From contig JAALGZ010000009.1 in NCBI GenBank assembly GCA_015227615.1, positions 434,001 through 498,000 on the forward strand: a stretch of DNA of 64,000 nt, in the 5' to 3' direction. The stretch comes from Labyrinthula sp. Ha. Lineage: Eukaryota; Sar; Bigyra; Labyrinthulida; Labyrinthulaceae. A program made the translations under genes and the position numbers. The notes below the pieces were generated by a model, which was given only the letters and a program-made list of their open reading frames with translations, made no database searches and was not told the origin of the DNA. Numbering within the stretch: the stretch's first letter is position 1; each line of letters begins with the position of its first letter. This document shows, in pieces, positions 1 through 10,315 of this stretch.

Positions 1-72
1 AACTGAGAAAAGCAATAAAGAATATCCGTTTAAATAAACTCAAGTATTTCGAGCAGAAAACATTGATCAAAT

Positions 73-2708
73 ATGAAAAACGAATTAAAAGAAATTAAGA
101 GAATCCTATCCAGAGATTTGGTAAATTTTTCATATTACCTTATTCTAATGTGCTTCTACGTCTCGTCCTTGAACTTGGTGTATTAACTTTTGACTTTTCT
201 ATAGGACGAAGACTGGATTCAAAGAAGAGATGCACTCTCTAGGCTCCGAACCATAAATAAAGATCTCGAGTTAAATACTACTGACATCTCTCTTTTTAAT
301 TGTTTCTTGTGTGAAATCAACAGCAAGATTGTGGTTCAGGTTTCTGATCTTAGGTCAAGTATTGTGAAAGAGGCGTCAGCTCTGCTGACAGAGTTATTTG
401 AACGATTTGGATCCAGTGAAAAATTCTGTGCCAATTTTTGCCCTATCACCTGTGAAACTTTACTGAAGCTTCTCGTCTCATATAAGAAAGTCATAGCGAA
501 CGTATTTCGTGTCTTCTAACTCATTCATAGAGTGGAAAGCGTTGTTTGATGGGCATGATTAAACACATTGCGGATATAGGGTCACCAGAAGTAGTTAAAA
601 TTCTACTTTACAATTCAAGATGCAAGAACTCTGCTGTACGCGAATCTTTGTCCGAGGGCTTTGAAATAATGTTTCTCAACTGGACAAAGGAACGGTCATT
701 CCATATTTTGGCCAAGTACAAAAGAGATATACTTCAAACTTTAAAAACTTTAATGGAGGATTCTAGTCTTGCAACAAGAGAGAAGTCACGAAAAGCTTTC
801 AAAGCATTTGGTACTTTATCTGATAGCTTTCACACTCTTGTCAAAGAAAATGAGTCACATCTTTCAAATAAAGTTAGAAAAGAACTAGATAAAATTAGAA
901 CACCACCAAAAGTACATAAAAAGGAGAGTACTACAAATCCTGTGTTTGAACTGAATCACACAAAGAGTAATGCGGTTGTGGCAGAAAAAAACTATCTCTT
1001 TTCCCCGGAGCTTAAGGAAGCGCTTGGAGGCTGCAGTCCAAGAACAAACATCACAGCACAAATTAAATCCCCAGCGAACGTTGAGAACAATCACAAAAGC
1101 TGCCATAGAAAAGGTATGAGCGCTCATTTCATTTTTGAGAGAAGCGCTTCGGATCATAGTTCAGTTTCCAGCGACTCGCTTGCACCTTCAAAGAACAAAA
1201 TACTGTTTGCGGAACAAATGTTAGGCTCAAAAGACTGGTCACAAAATATTGTTGGACTTTCTCTTGTTGAAAGTATTTTTGCTTCTGAGGTTGAGGAAAC
1301 TGTCAAGAAAAATTTTGCCTCTAAGATAATTGACTTTATGTTTAAAACCCATTACAAATTGATAAATGCAGCTGCTAAGCTAATCTGTTTAGCCTGTTCC
1401 AATAACCTTTTGAAGAATGAGGTTCTGCTGAGTAGATCGCTGCTGGCCAGAATCTTTGAGTTTAGTGGTGATAAACATTATGACATCAAATGCCTTGTAG
1501 ACTATATAAAGTCAGTTGTAGAGAGACATGGGTGGGTAAAAATCGTTCAAGGCCAACTAACCATTCAGAAGAAGGACCACTGCATTCGATTTCTGCTTCG
1601 AAGCCTAGAATATGATATGCTATCTTCAAGTGTCATCCAAACACTGAAAATAGTGAAAAGAAACATCAATAACAGAGAAACCCTGAAACTATGCGAAAGA
1701 TTACTGGCCGAAGCTGAGAAAAAAAGATTTTTAGGTACAGCACGCTGTGAGGAGAAGCCTAAAGTAAGAAGAGTTTATCCATGCAAAGGCGACGCAGTTA
1801 CTAAGAACTATCTTCTTTCTGATAAATGCTACAAGAGCTTTGAAATAATAAGTTTGTTAGAAAAATTTAACACTGGACCGGAAGATTCCGAATCTATAGA
1901 AACACTTTACGATCTAGAGCTTTGGCTTAAGCATCCGGACGTAAGGAAAAACAATGAGTTATTGCAACAGTTTATGCCGCAGATTTTTATTTGTTCATTA
2001 AAAGCAGCAACTTCAGAAAACTTTGAGACTCTTAGCCGGTGTTGTGAGATTGCACTATTTTGCATTGAAGCCACACCAAACATAGCAAATCAGTTTTTTG
2101 AAAGTTGTTTCTTTAAGTTCTTGTCCTTGTTTGTAGAAGCATCACAAGTGGAGTATTTAGTTACAAAGGTTTTAGATGAACTGGTGTCCTTACGGGGGAA
2201 AACCAAACCTACTAGTACATTGATATTTCTTGCCAAAACTCTTAAAGATCTTGCTATCAAGAGAAATGCACAAGGATTTTGTTCACAATACCTTGATACC
2301 CTGGAAAGTGTAACTGATGTTGATAATATATACGTTTATGAGAAGCATACAAAGGACGCCTTAAACCCGGAGCTAGATTTCTTGGAAACATTAAATGTTG
2401 ACGAAGAGATTTTCTTTGATGCAACCAGTGAAGAGAAAAATGGGACTGCTACTTGTAAAATAATATCACTGCTAACTGGATTTATCAGACTGGACACCTG
2501 TCCAAAACTTCATATTCAGGAAACACTGCAACTTATTTGTCCAATCCTACAACGGATGCTAGAAGATGGTGACAGATTAGTACGCTGGGAATGTGTTTGT
2601 CTCTATAGAGAACTTTGGTGTTCCCTTGGGGAAAAGGTTCTGAAAAGTTGGATGGATGATCTTAGACTCGAAAAGCGAAACCTTGTTCTTAGATATGTTA
2701 ACCAATAG
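73..2708 (+). CDS. CLASP: CLASP-family microtubule-binding TOG protein
   Basis: Three exons: 73-120, 205-501 and 531-2708, giving about 840 residues. Intron 1 is 84 nt (121-204). Intron 2 is 29 nt (502-530), with a CTAAC branch-like motif. Splicing restores the TOG domain typical of CLASP: 'DEDWIQRRDALSRLR', then 'SDLRSSIVKEA', then 'KKVIANSGKRC' read across the 29-nt intron. The next part (about residues 120-230) continues as HEAT-like helices, then a basic/Ser-rich linker, and the C-terminal half is again alpha-helical and HEAT-like. CLASP proteins bind microtubule plus ends and promote rescue and spindle or cortical attachment. The start was chosen because an in-frame TGA lies 9 bases upstream of ATG 73. 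The protein is shorter than animal or plant CLASPs (often over 1300 residues). The family call rests on the N-terminal TOG; the C-terminal half is weakly conserved. Confidence 0.85.
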
Positions 2709-3834
2709 ACTAAACTTATGTTCTATGTACAGTGTTCTGATAAAAATTTATGTAGTTTGTACCTACGATCTTTGAAATATTCGAACTTTCCGTCTCTTCC
2801 ACCAATTTTTCTACACATCATATGCCAAATAAACTGGAAAGTATTTTTTAAAGGAGTCTTGCTCCCTATCGAAGAAGAGGTCTTTAAGCAACAATCAATA
2901 ACTTTCAATACAATGTTACTTCTGTTTACTTGGTTAAACCACAGAATAGGGAAACTAAGTTATGCTTTATTTGTCAAAGGTAGCACTATTCATGGAATTG
3001 TGTTGCTGGCAGTATGGATGTGTGTTTAACTAAACGTAGATTTTGATGTAACATTTATAGTATCCCAATACATAAACCTTTTAATCTTATACTACTATGT
3101 ATTAATTCTATTTGAAAAAGGAAACGATCCAAGAGAGAAATATATATATAACCAACTTCAAGCATAACTTCCAGCAGTAGCATGTGCCAACTATTAGACT
3201 AGGCACAAAAAAAGCATTCTCATGACACAAGAAAAAAAAAGGAGTGGGAGCTCATTTACTCATTACAAATTTACAAATGAAGGTACAGTAAAAGTACTTT
3301 CTTGGGGGTCAGAGTCGTAGATAAGAAAAACCGGCGATCCCCCCCCAAGCTAGCTTAAGCGAGGTTTACAATGAAATAAGTAAGGAATTAGAAACTGAAG
3401 GGAGGGCAGGTTGAATCATCGAATGAAGCTATGACTTACTTACTCTTTTGAGTTTAAAAATTATCGTGCCAGCAACTATATGCTTCCCCTGTCTACATCA
3501 CATGTGTTGAAGAGTAACATGATACAGGCTAAATTCGAGACATTAATTACAATCTAAATTAGGAAATAGATTTAGGAGTATTACGGTCGAAAATAAGTTA
3601 AAATGGATAAAGAAGGAAAATTAACGAAACTGACTGTAATAATCTAAAATCTGAACCCATATCCTGAAAAGATTTGAAAGGGCTCTAGTGGCAACCTTTC
3701 GTCTGTAGTAACAACCTTCCACCTGTAGCCGAAACAATGAAATTATAATGTTTTTCTTACAATTTGAAATATAATAGATCACCTTCATTAATACAGATTT
3801 TAAGAACTTGCTTATAAAGGTGTTAATTTCTACT

Positions 3835-3928
3835 GAGAATATGCCTTTAGCGAGATTTCATATTGGAGCAAAGAATTGGAGAATATGCCTTTAGCGAGAT
3901 TTCATATTGGAGCAAAGAATTGGAGAAT
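3835..3928. repeat. Tandem duplication of a 44-nt unit
   Basis: The unit beginning GAGAATATGCCTTTAGCG at 3835-3878 is repeated without a mismatch at 3879-3922, followed by the first six bases of a third copy. Perfect identity in non-coding DNA suggests a recent slippage or unequal-exchange event. Confidence 0.95.
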
Positions 3929-4300
3929 AAACTGAATTAGAGTGGTTGTTAAACCTGGAAAGAACCAACATCATAAGGATAGCAACGTTACGGAAGCAAG
4001 CAGATTTTTATTGTCAATCTTATTTGCTGCCTAACCCACAAATTTATTTCCAGAAGAGACCTAGACAGCAATACCCCACCTTAGGAGCTCTCATTTGTAA
4101 ATAGCTACTTAGCACTCTTTGTGCAGATCATGCAGTCAACATTCTCAACCATAAGAATTTGATAAATCTCGCTCTGAATATTTGTTTAAGGTTTGTTGAT
4201 GAGTTCCTAGAATGTTTTGAGAACCCCCAAGAAAAACTGAATTGAAGAGTTTGAATATCATAAAACATTTTTAAGGAAACTTAAAACTTCCAAAAAGAAT

Positions 4301-4317
4301 CTTAGAATGATTCTAAG
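4301..4317. repeat. Perfect palindrome CTTAGAAT-G-ATTCTAAG
   Basis: Eight-base arms around one central base. It could be a protein-binding site or chance; no gene start is nearby. Confidence 0.6.
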
Positions 4318-5483
4318 CTTCACAATCCTGAAAATCAAAATTATAAAATTTTCTCCCACTAAATCATTTACCCAATTCATAATTCTCTTTACAACGTAGC
4401 TTAATCAGTGAGACACTGATCTGCATCGAGATTACTGACGATTCAAAGATTGAACTTGCTTACAAAATAGTTAGCTTTAAACCTGGTATTATAGTCTCCA
4501 AAGAATTTCATTTTCCTAAAAGAATGTTACAGCCTAAATTATAGGGGTCATTCTGCCAGTTTCGGTAAACCATGAGACACAATTAGAAATAATATCTAGT
4601 GGTTGAGGAAAGATCTATTACAGTCTGATTTCTCCTTCAAAAAAATAGAAAGGTTCAACTAATGGAATTCTCACATTCGTAGTTTCCGAGCTGTAAGAGA
4701 ATCGACGATGCTCATGAAATTAAAAAACAAAATTATTTGCTGCTTAGAATTCTCTTGCTAATTTACAAATCATTTAAATTAAAATCAACTAAGGCAAACG
4801 CACATACACCGCACAATGAAAATTGAACAGCTATGGGTCAATCTTCTACTACAAGTTATTTACATATTGTTTTTTTTCATCGGGTTGACTTGGTTAAACA
4901 TTCAGATCCTCACAGTGCGCCCTCGATAATGCGGTTTTTTACGTCTTTGATATCTAACTTCATACCTTTGCATTAACTTAAGCTTAGATCCTTAGTGCTT
5001 TTTAACTTTATAAGAGTGAGTCCGCTAATAGGGTTTCAATTTACGTTATTACCCATATTTCCCCTATTTTTGCAACACCATTGAGCATTTTATAAAAGCA
5101 GTCCTTTAAAATCATCAGGTATCCAACAATCATGCAAGAGGTAAAGTTTTAAATATAAAATATTAAAAATGCATCTCATGAAAGATGTATAGAGAGTAGA
5201 ATCAGTCAACAAAGTATCGCACACGGTTAGCATGCAAAACCTATCTAAACCTTTAGTTACTTTCAGCGCCCAATATTTTGCTCGATCGACTATTCACCCA
5301 GCATTTATATAATGCCTAGACATAGCTATGATCATTAAAAGGAGCCATTATTTTACCCAAACTTCATAGCGGAAAAGGTAAGAAGGCACAAGCTTCGTCC
5401 TAAAACATTGCAGACTTCTCTTAGCTTGATTCAGCCTAAAACAGTCAAATCTATTATATTCTAGTATTTTACACTTAATCTTA

Positions 5484-6395
5484 TCAATAGGCAAATGTAC
5501 AGCCATCAGAAACATTAGCGGTAAAATCATCTTCATATCCGTTCTGATTGGCATGGAGCACTCTTGGATATGTACAGTTATTGTATCCTAGCCAATAAGC
5601 TATTAAATTAAAACTAGAAATGCTGAAATCTTCCAGAGGCAGCAGAACTGCATTCTCTTTATTTTTCCAATAATGCAACAGCTCTTCAGTTTCTTCAATT
5701 AAGCATTTCAGATCTTTGTTTTTTTGAAAGTAGCTTTCGTGTTGCTGAGTAACATTTTTACGATAGTTTATTACGAATCTTGCACATGGAAAAACAGACT
5801 GAATGAAATTAAAACTTTGTGGACCTTTCAAAGAGATTTCCTTAAAACCTGAAAAAATAATTGGATCTTTCTTCATCAGAGTATAGGTGCCTCTAGTTTC
5901 AAAGAAGAATTCTTGAATGATGCACTTCAGATTATTTTCGTTTATTTCACCATGTTTATATGGTCCATGAAGTAATAAATGATATCCTTGCAGATGCTGC
6001 GAAAAAGAGTTGTGAGAAAAATAGGGTAGGTTTCTAAACATTTCTATCGAGCGCCCAGTTTCGCCTGAAAGATACACTCCAGGTAATAAGTTCAACATGT
6101 TCAAAATTGTCGTACTTCCACTCCTACCTGTCGCTAATATAAATACCCAGTTCCTATCACATAAATCACAAATATCATGGTTAATTTTGGTATCTTCACT
6201 CTTTTTTAAAACATCAGGTGCCCCTGTATCTGCATCATTAAAATGCCTCGAGCTTCTTCTTTTAACCAGACTAAGAAAAGAACCTGTAATCAGAATTCCA
6301 AAAAAAAAGAAAGTTTTTATCTTTGCAAATCTTCTTTCTTTTTCTGGAATATTCAGATTTTCGATTAAGACGGTTAACTCTTCCTCTTTCTCCAT
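5484..6395 (-). CDS. Membrane-anchored sulfotransferase (P-loop, PAPS-dependent)
   Basis: A single-exon protein of 303 residues. A hydrophobic stretch at about 28-44 after a short charged tail looks like a type II signal anchor, so the catalytic part should face the Golgi lumen. The 5'-phosphosulfate loop is 'FILATGRSGSTTILN' (about 85-99). 'GFKEISL' (183-189) and 'ARFVINYRKN' (205-214) match the motif around the 3'-phosphate-binding site. The family transfers sulfate from PAPS to carbohydrates or tyrosines; the acceptor cannot be read from the sequence. No GT..AG intron fits inside the frame. The gene is divergent from ZPR1 with 158 bp between start codons, suggesting a shared bidirectional promoter. 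The PAPS-binding fold is clear; the subfamily is not. Confidence 0.8.
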   Translation of the reverse strand: MEKEEELTVLIENLNIPEKERRFAKIKTFFFFGILITGSFLSLVKRRSSRHFNDADTGAPDVLKKSEDTKINHDICDLCDRNWVFILATGRSGSTTILNMLNLLPGVYLSGETGRSIEMFRNLPYFSHNSFSQHLQGYHLLLHGPYKHGEINENNLKCIIQEFFFETRGTYTLMKKDPIIFSGFKEISLKGPQSFNFIQSVFPCARFVINYRKNVTQQHESYFQKNKDLKCLIEETEELLHYWKNKENAVLLPLEDFSISSFNLIAYWLGYNNCTYPRVLHANQNGYEDDFTANVSDGCTFAY

Positions 6396-6553
6396 TCTAG
6401 AAATATCTAAAACTTGCTCGTTTTACCGTTAACTTACGATACTGATAAACCTTGGTTTTCTCTTGCATATTTCCTTAAATTTGTTATATTCTGGTAGTGC
6501 TATTCCATTAACATATCTTTCCAGAGTGTTCCAAAATTTAACGGTCAAACACA
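6396..6553. promoter_or_regulatory. Compact head-to-head promoter, sulfotransferase / ZPR1
   Basis: These 158 bp separate two divergent start codons, so both promoters and 5' leaders must lie here or overlap the genes. No TATA box or other known element is clear. Inferred from gene layout only. Confidence 0.5.
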
Positions 6554-8077
6554 ATGGAGGAAAAAGAAGAAATATTTCAACCAATTCAAGGATTGGCAGA
6601 TAGTGACAACACAACCACAATTATCGAATCCCTATGCATGAACTGTCATAAAAATGGGGAAACTAGATTACTCTTGACAAAAGTTCCCTTTTTCAAGGAA
6701 ATTATCGTCTCTTCCTTCTACTGCAACCACTGTTTCTATAAATCCTCAGAAGTTCAATCTGCAGGTGAAATACAACCTAAAGGAGCAGTGCTGAGACTTA
6801 AGATGAATAAGATTGAGGACTTTCAGCGACAAGTTGTTAAATCAGAATCTGCTGTGTTCAGAGTGGAGGAAATAGACTTTGAAATACCTGCGAAAGTAGG
6901 GAAGTTTTCAACAATAGAAGGGATATTGACCCAAAGCTTAGAGGATCTTAAGGATAGAATAAATGATTTGGACTATGAAACTTTGGATGAGGAAAATAAG
7001 TTGCACTATTCTAACCTGGAGACCTTCATAAAAAACTTTGCTGTTCTCATATCCGGAGTCGACATTCATAACTTCCCTTTGACTATATCCATAGACGATC
7101 CTTCTGGTAATTCCTTTATAGAAAATCCATTAGCACCAAACCCAGATCCTCAAATGAGTAAAATAGAGTATGTGAGGTCAAAGCAGCAGAACTTGTCTTT
7201 GGGGTTGGCACCGGAAAACCCTGAAGCAGACTTTATTCAACCAAAAGGGAGTACTCTAGAGAAGGAAGATCAAACTAACGTAGAAAAAGAAAATTTGAGA
7301 ATTCCATCAGATTGTCCAGCATGTAAGCAACCTGGGTTTTCTGATATGTGCATGGTGAATATCCCTTTCTTCAAAGAGGTCTTAATCTTTGCTTTCACCT
7401 GTGAAGACAAAGAGTGTGGGTTCAGGAACAATGAAGTTAAAGGAGGTGGAGCGATTCCACCTTTGGGAAAGACTCTGACCTTGAAAATCAGTAAGAAGGA
7501 AGCTGATGTAAAACAGTTTGAAGCTGATATGAAGCGAGATGTGGTTAAATCAACTTCTGCAGGAATAAGAATACCTGAAATTGAACTGGAAGTAACGCAT
7601 GGCTCCCTTGGAGGAGTCTATACAACAGTGGAAGGATTGTTGACTATGATATACGAAAAGCTGTTTGATTCTGATTTTAGTGAACTCAGTACTGGTGATT
7701 CTGTAGTTAAAGAAAAACGGAGCAGGTTTGAGGAATTTCAGCGAAAGTTTGATGCTCTGCGATCTGGTGAAATGGAGTTTACTGTTGTGGTAGACGATCC
7801 CTTGGATAATTCTTTTATTTATGATTTTGAGGATCTAAACTCTGTGGAACCTAGATTGGTTCATGCCACTTATGAGAGAACTGAAGAGATTAATGATCAG
7901 TTTGGACTAAATGACATAGATGTTGGAGAAGGCTATACAGAACAAAGTGATTTGAAGAAAGATGAAACCCTGGATAAGGTTGCAGCTCTTCAAAATGATA
8001 AGAAGGAAACACATCCTGATAAGGGTCTGGTGTCAATGCCCGAAGGTTACACAGACCCAGTCCTGCACAGTGGGTGA
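6554..8077 (+). CDS. ZPR1: Zinc finger protein ZPR1
   Basis: Single exon, 507 residues, with the diagnostic duplicated ZPR1 architecture. Zinc finger 1 uses C28, C31, C57 and C60 around 'TKVPFFKEIIV'. Zinc finger 2 uses C254, C257, C283 and C288 around 'NIPFFKEVLI'. Each finger is followed by an alpha/beta ZPR1 domain with 'VVKSESAVFRVEEIDFE' and the matching 'VVKSTSAGIRIPEIELE', each ending near a 'DDPSGNSF' or 'DDPLDNSF' motif. ZPR1 is known as a chaperone for folding of translation elongation factor eEF1A and shuttles between cytoplasm and nucleus. The length is close to the usual 450-500 residues, with an extra acidic C-terminal tail. It is convergent with PDX1 (57 bp between stops). Confidence 0.97.
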   Translation: MEEKEEIFQPIQGLADSDNTTTIIESLCMNCHKNGETRLLLTKVPFFKEIIVSSFYCNHCFYKSSEVQSAGEIQPKGAVLRLKMNKIEDFQRQVVKSESAVFRVEEIDFEIPAKVGKFSTIEGILTQSLEDLKDRINDLDYETLDEENKLHYSNLETFIKNFAVLISGVDIHNFPLTISIDDPSGNSFIENPLAPNPDPQMSKIEYVRSKQQNLSLGLAPENPEADFIQPKGSTLEKEDQTNVEKENLRIPSDCPACKQPGFSDMCMVNIPFFKEVLIFAFTCEDKECGFRNNEVKGGGAIPPLGKTLTLKISKKEADVKQFEADMKRDVVKSTSAGIRIPEIELEVTHGSLGGVYTTVEGLLTMIYEKLFDSDFSELSTGDSVVKEKRSRFEEFQRKFDALRSGEMEFTVVVDDPLDNSFIYDFEDLNSVEPRLVHATYERTEEINDQFGLNDIDVGEGYTEQSDLKKDETLDKVAALQNDKKETHPDKGLVSMPEGYTDPVLHSG

Positions 8078-8134
8078 AGACCTGTATACACACTTCAGCA
8101 GAGGAACCAGTTACAATCTATTTTAAAGACTTAA

Positions 8135-9166
8135 CTACCAAGTTCCATGTGGAGCCTTCGTTCCATTAGTTTTCGCTCCACCCTCTCTATCCCTGAAATT
8201 CACTCCATCAGTTGGTTTGCTTAGATTTGTGATTCCAACCATTGCCTCACCTAATCCTTTACTGACCTCTGCAAGAATCTTCGCATCCTTATAATGAGTT
8301 ACGGCTTGCACAATAGCCTTTCCTCTCTTAACTGGATCTCCCGATTTAAATATTCCACTACCAACAAATACTCCATCGACACCTAACTGCATCATTAGAG
8401 CAGCATCTGCAGGTGTGGCAACTCCTCCCGCTGCAAAGTTCACAACTGGAAGCTTTCCATTATCGTGTACATACTTAACTAGTTCATAAGGCGCTTGGAG
8501 TTGCTTTGCAAATGCATAGAGCTCAACTTCGTCCATGCCTTTAACTTGCCTAATCTCCCTCATAACAGTTCTTGCGTGGCGAACGGCTTCTACAATGTTT
8601 CCGGTACCAGCCTCTCCTTTGGTTCTAAGCATAGCGGCACCTTCTGCAATTCTTCTTAAAGCTTCTCCTAGATTTCTGCATCCACAGACGAATGGCACTT
8701 TGAACTTACTCTTGTCAATATGGTTATCTTCATCAGCCATGGTCAGTACCTCACTTTCATCGATATAGTCAACCTCAATTGCTTCCAAGATCTGAGACTC
8801 AACAAAATGTCCAATTCTAGCCTTAGCCATAACTGGAATAGAAACTGCTTCTTTAATCTTAAGGATCATATCTGGATCAGACATTCGTGCTACGCCTCCG
8901 TCTTGGCGGATATCTGCAGGAACTCTCTCTAAAGCCATAACAGCAACAGCTCCACAGGCCTCTGCAATCTTTGCTTGCTCTACATCAATGACATCCATGA
9001 TTACACCCCCTAAAAAACTCAGATATTAAGAACAAAAAGGCAACTAAACTTGATATCCACGTGTTCAACATGGATAATCTTTATTGTTTAGTGTTAAGAG
9101 ATATATACCTTTCAACATTTCAGCTAATCCTTTCTTAAGGATAAATTGATCATCTTGAAAGCTCAT
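8135..9166 (-). CDS. PDX1: Pyridoxal 5'-phosphate synthase lyase subunit PDX1 (PdxS/SNZ)
   Basis: Two exons on the minus strand: 9166-9109 and 9009-8135, split by a 99-nt GT..AG intron that interrupts a glycine codon. The joined protein has 310 residues and starts '[20 protein letters not shown]', the expected PDX1 N-terminus; the longest single open frame would miss this first exon. The enzyme builds PLP from ribose 5-phosphate, glyceraldehyde 3-phosphate and ammonia supplied by glutaminase PDX2. Catalytic lysines are visible at K82 in 'VMAKARIGH' and K150 in '[10 protein letters not shown]', and the phosphate-binding '[19 protein letters not shown]' is intact. The protein is about the family's normal length. 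No PDX2 partner is in the window. The intron is among the longest found here. Confidence 0.97.
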
Positions 9167-10185
9167 TATATTATATTTGGTTTGATTTGGGACGAACTTG
9201 TTTCTATGGTTCTTGTATTAGAAATTTCTATGAATCTTCGAAGGATGAATTAGTGGTATATTTACCTGGTAATGTAGCACTTTGCTATCTAGCTGTAATA
9301 TCCACTTGTGGAATTTAATTATTTCTCCGTAAAGCCAGTTAGATTTACTAATATACACATACTTTGCTGAAATGGCTGATGTAGACTTATTTAGGAAAAG
9401 TAAACGATGGGAACTTATGTCGAAAGTTAACTGAGAACAGGGTTCGTTTCGTATCCTGTGATAACTAGAACTATTGGCAACATTTAAAGAGAAATAACAT
9501 CTGGAAAATGATAACTTTAACAAATTATACAAGTGCAGTAAGAACCTACTGGAAATAAGTTCTAGTACTGAAGAAGTTAATCAGTAATGCGTTTATTAAT
9601 CTATTTGCTGCAAGCAGTAGCTACACATCATTTTCATGGTTTTAATAAAATTATGGTCAATACCCTGGAAATTTACTTAGGTTAGCAAAAAAACACCAAA
9701 ATAAACTATTTTTCAGAAAAACTATGCTGCACTCAATTACTGTCTAGTGTATTCTTATTTTTTCAGAATAATAATGCCATTAAACTTTTTTAAACTTTGT
9801 TCATGTAGAGTGAATAAAACCTGCAAGTTTTCTTTCAACCTCCAAAGCAATTTCTTATCTGGCTATTTCTACCCCAAAGTTACATATTCCAAATAGCCCT
9901 TCACAACCATATTTAATTAGAAGCATATCTCACACAAGCTGATTCATCACCTACATTTTCATTATAGCTAAGACAGACTAACCAAGAGAAGCGAAAACCC
10001 TCGTTTTGACGCTCCATTGATAATAAGAAGAGAAATTTTTGAAACAAAGTCAGAACAACTATCAATCAAAGATTAGTTTGATTTGGAAGAAATGAGCCTG
10101 TTCTTCCAGGAAATGCATGAGGGCTCCAGAGTATGAACAAACTATGTTACTCTTTAACAGTCATTACACCTTTACGAAAAGATTT

Positions 10186-10315
10186 TTTTTTGGGGGGGGC
10201 TACTCGGGAGTTGGAAAACCCTTCGGTCTTACAAGGAGGATAATACTGACCCAAAACCCTTTCTTGCGTCGTGTGGGACTTGAACCCACTAAACCAACCC
10301 CCGGCACGTTTTATT
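10186..10315 (-). repeat. SINE-like element with tRNA-type box B and A-rich end
   Basis: Read on the minus strand, this holds 'TGGTTTAGTGG', which fits a pol III A box, directly followed by 'GTGGGTTCAAGTCCCAC'. The latter is a perfect 5-bp T-stem with a TTCAAGT loop, which also fits box B. About 100 nt later comes a run of C and then nine A, as at the 3' end of a short retroposon. The patch is richer in GC than its surroundings. A normal tRNA does not fold here: the A and B boxes abut and the acceptor lacks a clean partner. It is probably a degenerate tRNA-derived SINE or a tRNA pseudogene; only one copy was seen in the window. Confidence 0.35.

Larger units (their letters stand above)
2709..5483. 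other. Non-coding interval downstream of CLASP
   Basis: AT-rich DNA between CLASP and the sulfotransferase gene. A 103-codon open frame at 2718-3029 (+) starts just after the CLASP stop, but has no recognisable motif and is more likely 3' untranslated sequence. The interval holds a short (AT) run near 3140, a 44-nt tandem duplication at 3835-3928 and a 17-nt palindrome at 4301-4317. No RNA gene was seen. Confidence 0.5.

Noticed and set aside
2718-3029. 103-codon open frame just after CLASP
   Set aside because: No motif, no plausible promoter and directly downstream of a stop; more likely 3' untranslated sequence or chance.
6097-6432. 111-codon plus-strand frame
   Set aside because: Lies antisense inside the sulfotransferase gene, whose minus-strand motifs are clear.
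9218-9532. 104-codon minus-strand frame upstream of PDX1
   Set aside because: No domain or splice logic; frames of this length are expected by chance in a 64-kb AT-rich window.
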